Assembly: GCA_016708825.1 (NCBI GenBank)
Contig: JADJEZ010000012.1
Location: 1 to 64,000, forward strand
Reading direction: 5' to 3'
Origin: Betaproteobacteria bacterium
GTDB lineage: Bacteria > Pseudomonadota > Gammaproteobacteria > Burkholderiales > Usitatibacteraceae
Length of the DNA stretch: 64,000 bases
Part shown: one piece after another, positions 43,839 through 53,689 of the stretch
Layout: every line of letters begins with the position of its first letter
How positions within the stretch are numbered: the stretch's first letter is position 1
Made by a program: the position numbers and the translations under genes
The notes under the pieces: model-generated
Databases searched by the model: none
What the model was told of the DNA's origin: nothing
Seen by the model: only the letters and a program-made list of their open reading frames with translations

Positions 43839-45241
43839 ATCCCGTCTGGATCATCGACGACGACCGTTCGATCCGCTGGGTCCTCGAGAAGGCGCTGTCT
43901 CGCGAAGGCATCGAGCACCGCTCCTTCGCCACAGCGCGCGAGGCGCTCGATCGGCTGGCCGACGAGTCACCCCAGGTCGTGGTGAGCGACATCAGGATGC
44001 CGGGGCTCTCCGGTCTCGAGTTCATGCAGGAGCTGAAGGAGCGGCTCGCCTCGACGCCGGTGATCGTCATGACCGCCTACTCCGACCTCGAGAGCGCCGT
44101 GGCGGCCTTCCAGGGTGGCGCCTTCGAGTACCTGCCGAAACCCTTCGATGTCGATCACGCGGTCGAGCTGGTGCGCCGTGCGCTCGAGGAAAGCCGGCGC
44201 CGGTTCGACGCTCCCGTGGCCGACGGCGACACCCCGGAGATCCTCGGCCAGGCGACCGCCATGCAGGAGGTCTTCCGCGCCATCGGCCGGCTTTCGCAGT
44301 CGCACGCGACGGTGCTGATCACGGGCGAGTCCGGCACCGGCAAGGAACTCGTGGCGCGGGCGCTGCACCGCCACAGCCCCCGTTCGGCCAAGCCCTTCAT
44401 CGCCATCAACACCGCCGCGATCCCGAAGGATCTCCTCGAAAGCGAGCTCTTCGGCCATGAGCGAGGGGCTTTCACCGGGGCCCAGGCGACACGACGCGGC
44501 CGGTTCGAGCAGTCCGAGGGCGGGACGCTCTTCCTGGACGAGATCGGCGACATGCCCTCGGATCTCCAGACGCGGCTCCTGCGCGTGCTCTCCGACGGCC
44601 AGTTCTACCGCGTGGGCGGCCACACCCCGATCACGGCGAGCGTGCGCGTTATCGCGGCCACCCACCAGGACCTCGAGGCGCGTGTCCGCCAGGGCCTGTT
44701 CCGCGAGGACCTCTTCCATCGCCTGAACGTGATCCGCCTGCGGCTGCCGGCGCTTCGCGAGCGCCGCGAGGACATTCCCGCGCTCGCGCGTCACTTCCTC
44801 GCGAAGAGCGCGCGCGAGCTGGGCGTCGAGGGCAAGCGCCTCACCGATGCCGCGATGGCGTTCCTCGCGACGCGGGAATTGCCCGGCAACGTGCGCCAGC
44901 TCGAAAACATCTGCCATTGGGTGAGCGTCATGGCCCCGGGCCAAACCGTCGACGTGGTCGACCTTCCTCCGGAGATCCGCGCGGAGGTGCCGGTGGCGGC
45001 GGCTACGGGCGAAGGGCAATCCGACTGGCGACGCGCCCTGGAGCGCGAGGTCACCGCACGGCTTGCGCGCGGGGAGTCCGGCATCGCCGAAAAGCTCACG
45101 CGCGATTTCGAGGCGGCGCTCATCACGCGCGCGCTCGTCAACACCGGCGGCAGGCGCATCGAGGCCGCCGGTCTCCTCGGCATCGGGCGCAATACGCTCA
45201 CCCGGAAAGTGCAGGAACTGCAGATCGACACGCGGGAATAG
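43835..45241 (+). CDS. glnG: Nitrogen regulation response regulator NtrC
   Basis: 468 residues. Receiver (VWIIDDDRSIRWVLEKAL, phospho-Asp in VVVSDIRMPG), AAA+ sigma-54 activator (Walker A TGESGTGKEL, GAFTGAQ loop that contacts sigma-54, Walker B TLFLDEIGDM) and a Fis-type helix-turn-helix (RIEAAGLLGIGRNTLTRKVQEL). It activates sigma-54 promoters such as the one before glnA. Confidence 0.97.
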   Translation: MNPVWIIDDDRSIRWVLEKALSREGIEHRSFATAREALDRLADESPQVVVSDIRMPGLSGLEFMQELKERLASTPVIVMTAYSDLESAVAAFQGGAFEYLPKPFDVDHAVELVRRALEESRRRFDAPVADGDTPEILGQATAMQEVFRAIGRLSQSHATVLITGESGTGKELVARALHRHSPRSAKPFIAINTAAIPKDLLESELFGHERGAFTGAQATRRGRFEQSEGGTLFLDEIGDMPSDLQTRLLRVLSDGQFYRVGGHTPITASVRVIAATHQDLEARVRQGLFREDLFHRLNVIRLRLPALRERREDIPALARHFLAKSARELGVEGKRLTDAAMAFLATRELPGNVRQLENICHWVSVMAPGQTVDVVDLPPEIRAEVPVAAATGEGQSDWRRALEREVTARLARGESGIAEKLTRDFEAALITRALVNTGGRRIEAAGLLGIGRNTLTRKVQELQIDTRE

Positions 45242-45361
45242 CCCATCGGCCCCCGGGGGAGGCCAGTCCCTCTCGATAGAGCCGTGGTTGCGCCGGGGAG
45301 GCCGTCGCGTCGAGCGCCGTCTCGGGTACGCCGCGCGGAACGGTTCGTTCGCCTGCGCGGC

Positions 45362-47966
45362 CTAGCTCGCGAAGCGGCGCTGGAATTCCGCGGGCGGCAG
45401 GGCGGGGCTCGCGTAGAAGCCCTGGAACTCGTCGCAGTCCAGGGCCTTCAGGCACTTGAACTGCGACTCGGTCTCGACGCCCTCCGCGATGACCGAAAGG
45501 CCGAGGGAGTGCGCCATCGCGATGATGGCGCGCACGATCGCCTCGTCGTTGGCCTCCCGGCCGATGTCGCGCACGAAGGAGCTGTCGATCTTGATCGCGT
45601 CCACGGGAAGCGTCTTCAGGTAGGAAAGCGAGGAATAGCCGGTGCCGAAGTCGTCGATCGAGAATCCGACGCCCAGCGCGCCGAGCCGGTTGAGGAGCTG
45701 CGCCTTCTCCTCGAGGTTCTGCATGAGGATGCTTTCCGTGATCCCCAGCTCCAGCCTGGACGGATCGATGCCCGCCGCGCGGACAGCGCCCCCGATCGCG
45801 CGGAACAGGCGCTCGCCGTCCGCGACCTGGCCCACGGACAGGTTCACCGAGATCCGGAAGTCCTTCCCGAAGGCGCCCTGCCAGTCGCGCGCCTGCTGGC
45901 AAGCCCTCGCAAGCACCCATTCGCCGATCGGCACGATGAGCCCGGAGTCCTCCGCCACGTCGATGAATTTCGCGGGGGGAAGGAGCCCGCGGCGCGGATG
46001 CGACCAGCGCACCAGGGCCTCCATGCCGGTCAGCGCGCCGTCCGACATGCGGATGCGCGGCTGGTAGTGGAGCACCAGCTCGTTCCTGCGCAGCGCGAGG
46101 CGCAGGTAGTTCTCGATCGAGAGCCGCTCCTGGGCGCGCAGGTTCATCTCCGTGGAAAAGAACTGGTAGTTGTTCCGCCCTTTCTCCTTGGCGAAGTACA
46201 TGGCGACGTCCGCATGCTTCATGAGCGTGGCGCTGTCCTTCCCGTCGGCGGGGAAGAGGCTGATGCCGATCGAGCACGAGGTGTTCAGGTGCTGGCTGCC
46301 GATCAGCATGGGAGCGCCCATCGCCGAGATCATCTTGTCGGCCACCTGCTGGGCGCCCTCGTCGTCGGTGTCGCGCAGGTTCTCGAGAATGACCGCGAAC
46401 TCGTCGCCCCCGAGGCGCGCCACGGTGTCGGTTGCGCGGGTGCAGGAGACGAGCCTCGCCGCGACCCGCTTGAGCAGCTCGTCGCCCACGTCGTGCCCGA
46501 GGGAATCGTTGATCGTCTTGAAGCGGTCCAGGTCGATGAACATGAACGCGAAACCGCCCCCGTGGCGTGCCGCGTTCACGATCCCCTGCTCCAGGCGGTC
46601 GTGCAGCAGCACCCGGTTGGGAAGCCCGGTGAGAGGGTCTCGCGTGGCGAGGTACTCCGCGCGCTCCTCGGCCTCCTTGCGCTTCGTGACGTTGGTCGAC
46701 GTGCCGGTCATGCGCAGCGCCCGTCCCGCGCCGTCGCGCTGCGTGACCTTGCCGCGCGAATGCACCCAGATCCAGTCGCCGCCCGCGTGGCGGACGCGAT
46801 ACTCGCACTCGAACTCCTCGCTCACGCCGCGCACCGCGTTGGCGACCGCCGCGTCGTAGAGGTTCGCGTCCTCGACGTGGTTCCAGCCGCGCACCTCCTC
46901 CCAGGCGACCGTGGATTCGCGCCGCCGCTCGCCGACCAGCGCCGCCCACCCTTCGTTGAAGTAGACGCGGTTGGACCGCAGGTCCCAGTCCCACAGGGCG
47001 AGGGAGGAGCCGGTGAGCGCGAGGTCCAGGCGCTCTCTTGGCGCGTAGCGTCTGCTCCTCGGCTCGCTTGCGCTCGGTGATGTCGCGGCCGAACCCCATC
47101 ACGTAGGTCTCGCCCGCCACGCGCAGCGGCTTGCCGTGGAACACGTAGGGCCGGACCGCGCCCGCCTTGTCCAGCATCTGCGCCTCGATCGTGACCTCCC
47201 GGCCGTGATCGAACACCTCGCGAATGGCCGCCTCGACCGCGGCGCGGTCGGCAGGCGCGATCAAGTCCTGCGGTCGCATGGCCGCGATCTCGAGGGTCGT
47301 GTATCCGGTCGCGCCCAGCATGCGCGCGTTCCAGCGCAGGATCTCGCCCTCGCGGGAAAAGAGGAAGAACGCGCCGGGAAGATTCTGGATCACGGCATCG
47401 GAGAACTCCCGCTCGCGCGCGAGAAGCTCCTCGACCTCGCCCACGCGCTCCCCCGCCGCCAGCGCGTCGTCCATCGGTGTCGCCGTGCGCCTCGCCTCGA
47501 GCCTCGCCACAGCCAGGGTGGCGAGGTTCTCCAGCGCCGTGCGTTCGGCGGAATCCAGGCGCCGCGGCACGCGGTCGGCCACCGCGAGCGCGCCAACCGC
47601 GTGCCCGTCGGGAGTGACCAGCGGGACCGCGCACAGGAAGCGCACGCGCGGCTCTCCCGCGACGAGCGGGTGCGCGCTCAGTTCCGAGGCGGCCGCATCC
47701 TCGACCTCGAGGGCGGCGAACGGGGGCTCTCCCCGAAACACGATACGGCGCGACCCCGCCAGCTCCGTGAACGCGATGCCGACACCCGCCTTGACCCATT
47801 CGCGCGCGCCGTCGTGAAACGCGAGCCACGCCATGGGGGTGCGCGCCGCTTCCTGCGCACGGCGCGCGAGGTCGTCGAAAGCGGGTTCCGCGGGAGTGCC
47901 GAGGATGCGATAGCCCGCGAGCCTCGCCAGGCGCTCTTCTTCCCGGGCCGAGGGGCGCGTCGACAC
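45362..47966 (-). CDS. GAF-PAS-PAS-GGDEF-EAL signalling protein, one apparent frameshift
   Basis: About 867 residues once one base is removed near 47037. Frame 1: GAF domain (ALVAGEPRVRFLCAVPLVTPDG region) and a PAS (VIQNLPGAFFLFSREGEILRWNARMLGATGY). Frame 2: a second PAS (VTQRDGAGRALRMTGTSTNV end), diguanylate cyclase with intact GGDEF (ARLGGDEFAVIL) and the RxxD inhibitory site (RATD) five residues before it, and an EAL phosphodiesterase (MEALVRW, DDFGTGYSSLSYL). Both enzyme motifs look intact, so the protein could make or break cyclic di-GMP. It follows xthA by 10 bases. Two-base or one-base sequence error at an A-run explains the break. Confidence 0.85.
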
Positions 47967-47976
47967 GGCCGGCCCC

Positions 47977-48744
47977 TCAGGCGCCGATTTCGCAGAGCAC
48001 GGGCGCGTGGTCCGACGGTCGCTCGAGCTTGCGAGGCAGGACGTCGATCGTGCACGATCGGCAACGCCCCGCGAGCGCCGGCGAGAGCAGGATGTGATCG
48101 ATCCTGAGGCCCATGTTCCGGCGGAAGGCCGCCATGCGGTAGTCCCACCAGCTGAAGGAATTCTCGGGCTGCTCGAAGAGCCGGAAGGCGTCGCTGAAGC
48201 CTAGCCCCAGGAGCGCGCCGAGCGCCTCGCGCTCCGCATCGCTCACGAGCACCTGCCCGCGCCATGCCTCGGGGTCGTGCACGTCCCGGTCCTCCGGCGC
48301 GACGTTGTAGTCGCCGAGCACGGCCACGGACCGCCCGGGTGCAAGTTCGCCGGCGAGCCAGCCCGCGAGCGCCTCGAACCACCGCAGCTTGTAGTCGTAC
48401 TTGTCGGAGCCCACGCTCTGCCCGTTCGGGCAATAGACGCTCACGACGCGCGCTTCGCCCACGTCGGCGGCGATGACGCGCTTCTGCAGGTCGGCGAAAC
48501 CCGGAATGCCGCGCGTGACGTTGCGCGGCTCCTCGCGGGAGAGGATCGCCACGCCGTTGTAGGTCTTCTGGCCGTCATGGACCCAGCGATAGCCGGCGGC
48601 CTCGACGGCGGAGGCGGGAAACGCGGCGTCCTCGCACTTCGTCTCCTGCAGGCACAGGGCGTCGGGCGAATGCCGCGCGAGGAACTCCAGCAGGTGGGGC
48701 AGGCGCACCTTGAGCGAGTTGACGTTCCAGGTGGCGAGCTTCAT
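47977..48744 (-). CDS. xthA: Exodeoxyribonuclease III (copy 2)
   Basis: 255 residues: MKLATWNVNSLKVRLPHLLE, LCLQETKCED, GVAILSREEP, GDYNVAPEDRDVHDP and the C-terminal SDHAPVLCEI with catalytic Asp-His. It is of the E. coli XthA type, unlike the copy at 10168 (which begins MRIVTLNANG). It is 10 bases upstream of the GGDEF/EAL gene. Confidence 0.95.
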   Translation of the reverse strand: MKLATWNVNSLKVRLPHLLEFLARHSPDALCLQETKCEDAAFPASAVEAAGYRWVHDGQKTYNGVAILSREEPRNVTRGIPGFADLQKRVIAADVGEARVVSVYCPNGQSVGSDKYDYKLRWFEALAGWLAGELAPGRSVAVLGDYNVAPEDRDVHDPEAWRGQVLVSDAEREALGALLGLGFSDAFRLFEQPENSFSWWDYRMAAFRRNMGLRIDHILLSPALAGRCRSCTIDVLPRKLERPSDHAPVLCEIGA

Positions 48745-48788
48745 GGCCGGTCGTCTTCCCGAAGGCCGGCAGGGGATTCGCGCGGACG

Positions 48789-49358
48789 CTACTTGGGAGC
48801 GGCGACCGTGTCCGGCGCGGGCGGGACCTCGGCCTTTTTCGGGGCGGCCGGCGGGCGCGGCGGGACCTGCCCGGGGAGCGCCGTGCGGGGGTAGCCGGCG
48901 CCGTCGAGCGCCGAGTGCCACGCGCCCTCCTCGAATCCCTTCACCCGGGATGCGCCCACCGTGAGCACGGGAACCTCGATCGCGCCCACCAGCTTCTTGA
49001 GCGCCTCCGCGTCATCCGCGTTGGCCTGCGCGTCGCGCTCGCTGTACGGGATGCCGCGCTTGCCGAGGAGCTCCTTGCCCTGCCTGCACGGATCGCCGCA
49101 GTCGGCGCCCGTGAACAGGGTGACGGGCGACTTCTGCATGGCGATCTGCGTGGCGTAGGGAAGCTGGGAAGCCTCGCCGTAACCGCCGCCCACGCGCTTC
49201 TGCGTGAGGCTCTTCGCCGGCTCCGGCGGCGGCGTGTCGGAGTAGTGGACCTTGCCGTCCTTGTCGACCCAGCGATAGACGTTCGTCTGCGCGACGGCGA
49301 TCGCCGGCAGCATCAGCGCCGCGGCGACCAGCGCGACAAGTCGGTAGGGAGCGGGCAT
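48789..49358 (-). CDS. Exported DUF4124 plus glutaredoxin-like protein
   Basis: 189 residues. Signal peptide (LVALVAAALMLPAIAVA), DUF4124 motif NVYRWVDKDGKVHYSDTPPP, then a glutaredoxin-like fold: SPVTLFTGADCGDPCRQGKELLGKRGIPY, with CGDPC as a C-x-x-x-C variant of the CxxC site, and the cis-Pro region EVPVLTVG. Ends in a Pro/Ala-rich tail. A periplasmic thiol-disulfide role is inferred. Confidence 0.82.
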   Translation of the reverse strand: MPAPYRLVALVAAALMLPAIAVAQTNVYRWVDKDGKVHYSDTPPPEPAKSLTQKRVGGGYGEASQLPYATQIAMQKSPVTLFTGADCGDPCRQGKELLGKRGIPYSERDAQANADDAEALKKLVGAIEVPVLTVGASRVKGFEEGAWHSALDGAGYPRTALPGQVPPRPPAAPKKAEVPPAPDTVAAPK

Positions 49359-49370
49359 TCGGATCCTCCG

Positions 49371-51404
49371 TCAGGCAGTGGCGTGCATTCCATTATGCCG
49401 CAGGAGCGCGTCCATCCGGGGTTCGCGGCCGCGGAAGGCGACAAAGGACTCGAGGGCCGGCCGGCTGCCGCCGACACCCAGGATCTCGTCGCGGAAGCGC
49501 CGGCCGGTGGCCGGATTGAGGACGCCCTCCTCCTCGAAGGCGCCGAAAGCGTCGGCCGACAGCACCTCGGCCCATTTGTAGCTGTAGTATCCGGCCGCGT
49601 AGCCGCCGCCGAAGATGTGCGAGAACTGGTTCGGGAAGCGGTTCCAGTCCGGCGGGTGGACGACCGCCACCTGGCGTCGCACGCGCGCGAGCAGGTCCTG
49701 CACCGAGTCGCCCGCGCGGTCGAAGTCGTGGTGCAGGTGCATGTCGAAGAGCGCGAACTCGATCTGGCGGACGAATTGCATGCCTCTCTGGAAGTTCTTG
49801 GCCGCGACCATCTTGTCGAAGAGCGCGCGCGGGAGCGCCTCCCCGGTGTCGCCGTGCCGCGACATGCGCGAGACCACGTCCCACTCCCAGCAGAAGTTCT
49901 CCATGAACTGCGAGGGAAGCTCGACCGCATCCCACTCGACGCCGGCGATACCCGAGACGCCGAGCTCGTCCACGCGGGTGAGGAGCTGGTGCAGGCCATG
50001 GCCGAACTCGTGGAACAGCGTGATCACCTCGTCGTGGGTGAAGAAGGCCGGGCGGCCGCCGACGGGGGCCGAAAAATTGCACGTGAGGAAGGTGACCGGG
50101 GTCTGCACCCCGGAGGGCAGGAGGCGGCGGTTTCTCGCATCGTCCATCCACGCCCCGCCGCGCTTGGCGTCCCGGGCGTACAGGTCGAGGTAGAAATGGC
50201 CCACGGGCGCGCCTTTCGCGTCCTCGATCGCGAAGAAGCGCGCGTCCTCATGCCAGGTTTCGGCCTCGGCGGGCTTCACGCGCACGCCGTAGAGCGTCTC
50301 GATGACGCGGAAGAGCCCCGCGAGCACGGCCTCCTCGGGGAAGTAGCGCTTCACCTCTTCGTCGGAAAACGCGTAGCGCTTCTGCCGCAGCTTCTCGCTC
50401 GCCCACGGCACATCCCAGGCGCGTACCTCGGCCAGGCCCAGCTCGGCGCGCGCGAACTCCACGACCTCGGCCATGTCGGCCTGCGCGAACGGCGGCGCGC
50501 GCGCGGCCAGGTCCTCCAGGAAGGCCACCACCTCCGCCGGGGATTTCGCCATCTTGGTGGCGAGCGACACGCCGGCGTAGGAGCCGAAACCGAGCAGCGC
50601 GGCGATCTCCCCGCGCTTCTCCAGTATCTGCGCTATGAGGGGAGTGTTGTCCCATTCGGGCCTGCCGAACTCTGCCGCGCGCGTGGCGTACGCGCGGTAC
50701 ATCCGCTCGCGAAGCGGGTGGTGGTCGGCGTACTGCATGACCGGCAGGTAGCACGGCATGTGCAGCGTGAGCTTCCACCCCTCCAGGCCGTTCTTTCCGG
50801 CCGCCGCCTTCGCCGTTTCCACCACGTCCGCGGGCAGGCCCGCGAGCTGCGCGGGATCGGTCACGACGAGGGCGAAATCGTCGGTCGAGTCGAGCACGTT
50901 GTCCTGGAATCGCGCCGACAGCGCGGCGAGCTCCTCCTGGAGCTGCTTGAAACGCGCCTTGCCGGCCTCGGGAAGCTCCGCGCCCCCCAGGCGGAAGTCG
51001 CGCAGCTGGTTTTCCACGAGCCTGCGTCGCGCAGGCGAAAGCCGCGCGAACGCGGGCGAGGCGGAGAACGCCTGGAAGCGCCGGTAGAGGCGCAGGTCCT
51101 GCCCTTGCTCGGAGACGAACTGCGTCACCTTCGGCAGGGCCGCGTTGTAGGCCTCCCGAAGTGCCGCGGAATTGACCACGGCGTTCAGGTGCGATACCTG
51201 CCCCCAGGCGCGCGACAGGCGTTCGTTGGCGCTCTCCAGGGGGTCGACGAAAGCCTCCCAGGTCGGTTCGTCCTGCGCCGTGGCCAGACGCTCGATTTCC
51301 GCGCGACCTTCGGCGAGAAGCGTCTCGATGGCGGGAATCACGTGCTCCGGGCGGATGGTCGCGAAGCGCGGAAGCGCGGAAAAGTCGAGCAGCGGGTTCG
51401 CCAT
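49371..51404 (-). CDS. prlC: Oligopeptidase A (M3 family)
   Basis: 677 residues. The zinc motif HEFGHGLHQLLTRV lies near residue 470, and the start MANPLLDFSALPRFATIRPEHV matches the family. It degrades short peptides, including signal peptides, in the cytoplasm. The frame extends beyond its ATG, but only into the pyrimidine genes. Confidence 0.96.
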   Translation of the reverse strand: MANPLLDFSALPRFATIRPEHVIPAIETLLAEGRAEIERLATAQDEPTWEAFVDPLESANERLSRAWGQVSHLNAVVNSAALREAYNAALPKVTQFVSEQGQDLRLYRRFQAFSASPAFARLSPARRRLVENQLRDFRLGGAELPEAGKARFKQLQEELAALSARFQDNVLDSTDDFALVVTDPAQLAGLPADVVETAKAAAGKNGLEGWKLTLHMPCYLPVMQYADHHPLRERMYRAYATRAAEFGRPEWDNTPLIAQILEKRGEIAALLGFGSYAGVSLATKMAKSPAEVVAFLEDLAARAPPFAQADMAEVVEFARAELGLAEVRAWDVPWASEKLRQKRYAFSDEEVKRYFPEEAVLAGLFRVIETLYGVRVKPAEAETWHEDARFFAIEDAKGAPVGHFYLDLYARDAKRGGAWMDDARNRRLLPSGVQTPVTFLTCNFSAPVGGRPAFFTHDEVITLFHEFGHGLHQLLTRVDELGVSGIAGVEWDAVELPSQFMENFCWEWDVVSRMSRHGDTGEALPRALFDKMVAAKNFQRGMQFVRQIEFALFDMHLHHDFDRAGDSVQDLLARVRRQVAVVHPPDWNRFPNQFSHIFGGGYAAGYYSYKWAEVLSADAFGAFEEEGVLNPATGRRFRDEILGVGGSRPALESFVAFRGREPRMDALLRHNGMHATA

Positions 51405-51433
51405 GGGAATCCGTTCGGGAGGGCGTTGGAGGA

Positions 51434-52708
51434 TCAGCCGGAGTAGACGATCCGGCCGTCGACGAGGGTCGTGGTCACGCGGCCCGTGACTTCCAGGCCG
51501 AGGAAGGGAGAGTTGCGGCCCTGGCTCGCGAGCGAGGCGGGATCGACGATCCAGGGGCGCGCCTCGTCGAAGAGGCACAGGTCCGCCGCACGGCCCTCGC
51601 CCAGCGTGCCGGCCTCGATGCCCAGGACCCCGGCCGGGCGGGAAGTGACCGAGGCGAGCGTGGCGGCGAGCGGCAGCTTCATCTGCGCGCCCCACTGGAG
51701 GACCAGCGGCAGCAGCAGCTCCAGCCCCGTGGCGCCGGGCTCGGCCTCGCCGAAAGGCACCTGCTTCGCATCGTCGTCGACCGGCGCGTGGTCGGAGCAC
51801 ACCGCGTCGATGGTGCCGTCGGCGAGCCCGCGGCGCAGGGCGTCGCGGTCGCGCTGGTCGCGCAGCGGCGGCACCAGGCGCATGTGGGGATTGAAATCGC
51901 CCACGTCCCGGTCGCACAGGTGCAGGTGATGCATGCCCACGTCGCAGGTGAGCGCAAGGCCGCGCGCCCGGGCAGCCGCCACCAGGGCGACCCCGCGCGC
52001 CGTCGAGAGCCTCGCCAGGTGCACCCGCGCGCCGGTGGCCTCGGCAAGCTCGAGGATCGCGTGGAGGGCCACCGTCTCGGCCACCGCGGGAATCGGCGGA
52101 AGCCCCAGCCGCGTGCTCACCTCGCCTTCGTGGGCGACGCCGCCGTGCGCCAGGTGCGCGTCCTGCGGGCGCAGCCACACGGTGTGGCCGAAGGTGGCCG
52201 CATAGCGCATCGCTTGCAGCAACACGTTCAGATCCGTGAGCGGCGCATCGGCGTGGAAGAACCCGACGCAGCCGGCTTCCGCGAGCTCTCCCATCTCCGA
52301 GAGCTTCTGCCCCTTGAGTCCCAGCGTAAGCGCGCCGAGCGGATAGACCCGCGCCTGGCGCAGGCTCTCGGCGCGGCGCTTGAGCATCTCGACCAGTCCG
52401 GGCTCGTCGAGCGGCGGGTCCGTGTCGGGCGGGCAGGCAAGGGAGGTGACCCCGCCCGCGACCGCGGCCTGCATCTCGGACTCCAGGGTGGCGCGATACT
52501 CCAGCCCCGGCTCGCGCAGCCGCGCCGCGAGGTCCACGAGCCCGGGGCAGGCCACGAGGCCCGTCGCGTCGATCGTGCGGTCGGGGCGGAAGCCGTCCGG
52601 GGCCGCTCCGAGGGCCACGATGCGGCCGTCGGCGATGAAGACGGGCACCGTCTCGTCGCGGCCCGAGGCGGGGTCGATCACGCGGGCATTGCGGATGTCG
52701 ATTTTCAT
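51434..52708 (-). CDS. pyrX: Dihydroorotase-like PyrX (pyrC'), catalytically defective
   Basis: 424 residues of the amidohydrolase fold. Active dihydroorotase has D-x-H-x-H-x-R-x-P-G; here the segment is VDLAARLREPG, so both metal-binding His are replaced by Ala and Arg. The later HxED-like metal site is also altered (WLRPQDAHLA). Residues CSDHAP and VHLARLS remain. In Pseudomonas such a pyrC' is inactive but needed to assemble aspartate transcarbamoylase; its place after pyrB supports the same role. Start: ATG 52708, or GTG 52732. Confidence 0.88.
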   Translation of the reverse strand: MKIDIRNARVIDPASGRDETVPVFIADGRIVALGAAPDGFRPDRTIDATGLVACPGLVDLAARLREPGLEYRATLESEMQAAVAGGVTSLACPPDTDPPLDEPGLVEMLKRRAESLRQARVYPLGALTLGLKGQKLSEMGELAEAGCVGFFHADAPLTDLNVLLQAMRYAATFGHTVWLRPQDAHLAHGGVAHEGEVSTRLGLPPIPAVAETVALHAILELAEATGARVHLARLSTARGVALVAAARARGLALTCDVGMHHLHLCDRDVGDFNPHMRLVPPLRDQRDRDALRRGLADGTIDAVCSDHAPVDDDAKQVPFGEAEPGATGLELLLPLVLQWGAQMKLPLAATLASVTSRPAGVLGIEAGTLGEGRAADLCLFDEARPWIVDPASLASQGRNSPFLGLEVTGRVTTTLVDGRIVYSG

Positions 52709-52735
52709 GTCAGCGGCCAGGTCCTCGGTCACGTC

Positions 52736-53689
52736 TCACGCGTTCCCGGCCAGTATGGCCATGACCGCCATGCGCACTGCGATGCCGTAGGTGACCTGCG
52801 GCATGATCACGCTGTGGCGCCCGTCGGCCACGCCGGAATCGATCTCCACGCCGCGATTGAGCGGCCCCGGATGCATCACGATCGCGTCGGGCTTGGCGCG
52901 CGCGAGCTTCTCCGGCGTGAGCCCGTAGGCCTTGTGGAACTCCCCGGCCGAGGGCAGGAGCGGGCCGCTCATGCGCTCGTTCTGCAGCCGCAGCGTGATC
53001 ACCACGTCGCAGTCGCGAAGGCCGGCGGCCATGTCGTGGAAGACGCTCACCCCGAGCCGCTCGACGTCCGCGGGCAGGAGCGTCTTGGGCCCGATCACGC
53101 GAACCTCCGGCACGCCCAGCGTCTTGAGCGCATGGATCTGCGAGCGCGCCACGCGCGAGTGCAGCACATCCCCCACGATCGCCACGACGAGGCGCGTGAA
53201 GTCGCGCTTGTAGTGGCGGATCGTGTACATGTCCAGGAGCCCCTGGGTGGGGTGGGCGTGGCGGCCGTCCCCGGCGTTCACCACGTGCACGCCCGGCTTC
53301 ACGTGGCGCGCGATGAGGTGGGGCGCCCCGGCCTCGGCGTGGCGGACCACGAACATGTCCGCGTCCATCGCCTGGAGGTTCCACACGGTGTCGAGCAGCG
53401 TCTCCCCCTTGGTGGTCGACGAGGACCCGATGTTCAGGTTGATCACGTCGGCCGAGAGGCGCTTGGCGGCTATCTCGAAGGTGGTCCTGGTGCGCGTCGA
53501 GTTCTCGAAGAAGACGTTGAAGATCGACTTCCCGCGCAAGAGCGGCACCTTCTTCACCTCGCGCTCGTTCACGCTCACGAACTGCGAGGCGGTGTCGAGG
53601 ATGTGCAGGATCATCTCCGCGGACAATCCCTCCGTGGTGAGGAGGTGAACCAGGCGGCCCTGGGAATCGACCTGCAGGCCGGCGCCCAT
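52736..53689 (-). CDS. pyrB: Aspartate carbamoyltransferase, catalytic subunit
   Basis: 317 residues from MGAGLQVDSQGRLVHLLT. Carbamoyl-phosphate site FFENSTRTRTTFE, then HPTQGLLDMYTI, RLQNERM and MHPGPLNRGVEI. It makes carbamoyl-aspartate. It follows pyrR (TGATG overlap) and precedes pyrX with 27 bases between. Confidence 0.97.
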   Translation of the reverse strand: MGAGLQVDSQGRLVHLLTTEGLSAEMILHILDTASQFVSVNEREVKKVPLLRGKSIFNVFFENSTRTRTTFEIAAKRLSADVINLNIGSSSTTKGETLLDTVWNLQAMDADMFVVRHAEAGAPHLIARHVKPGVHVVNAGDGRHAHPTQGLLDMYTIRHYKRDFTRLVVAIVGDVLHSRVARSQIHALKTLGVPEVRVIGPKTLLPADVERLGVSVFHDMAAGLRDCDVVITLRLQNERMSGPLLPSAGEFHKAYGLTPEKLARAKPDAIVMHPGPLNRGVEIDSGVADGRHSVIMPQVTYGIAVRMAVMAILAGNA

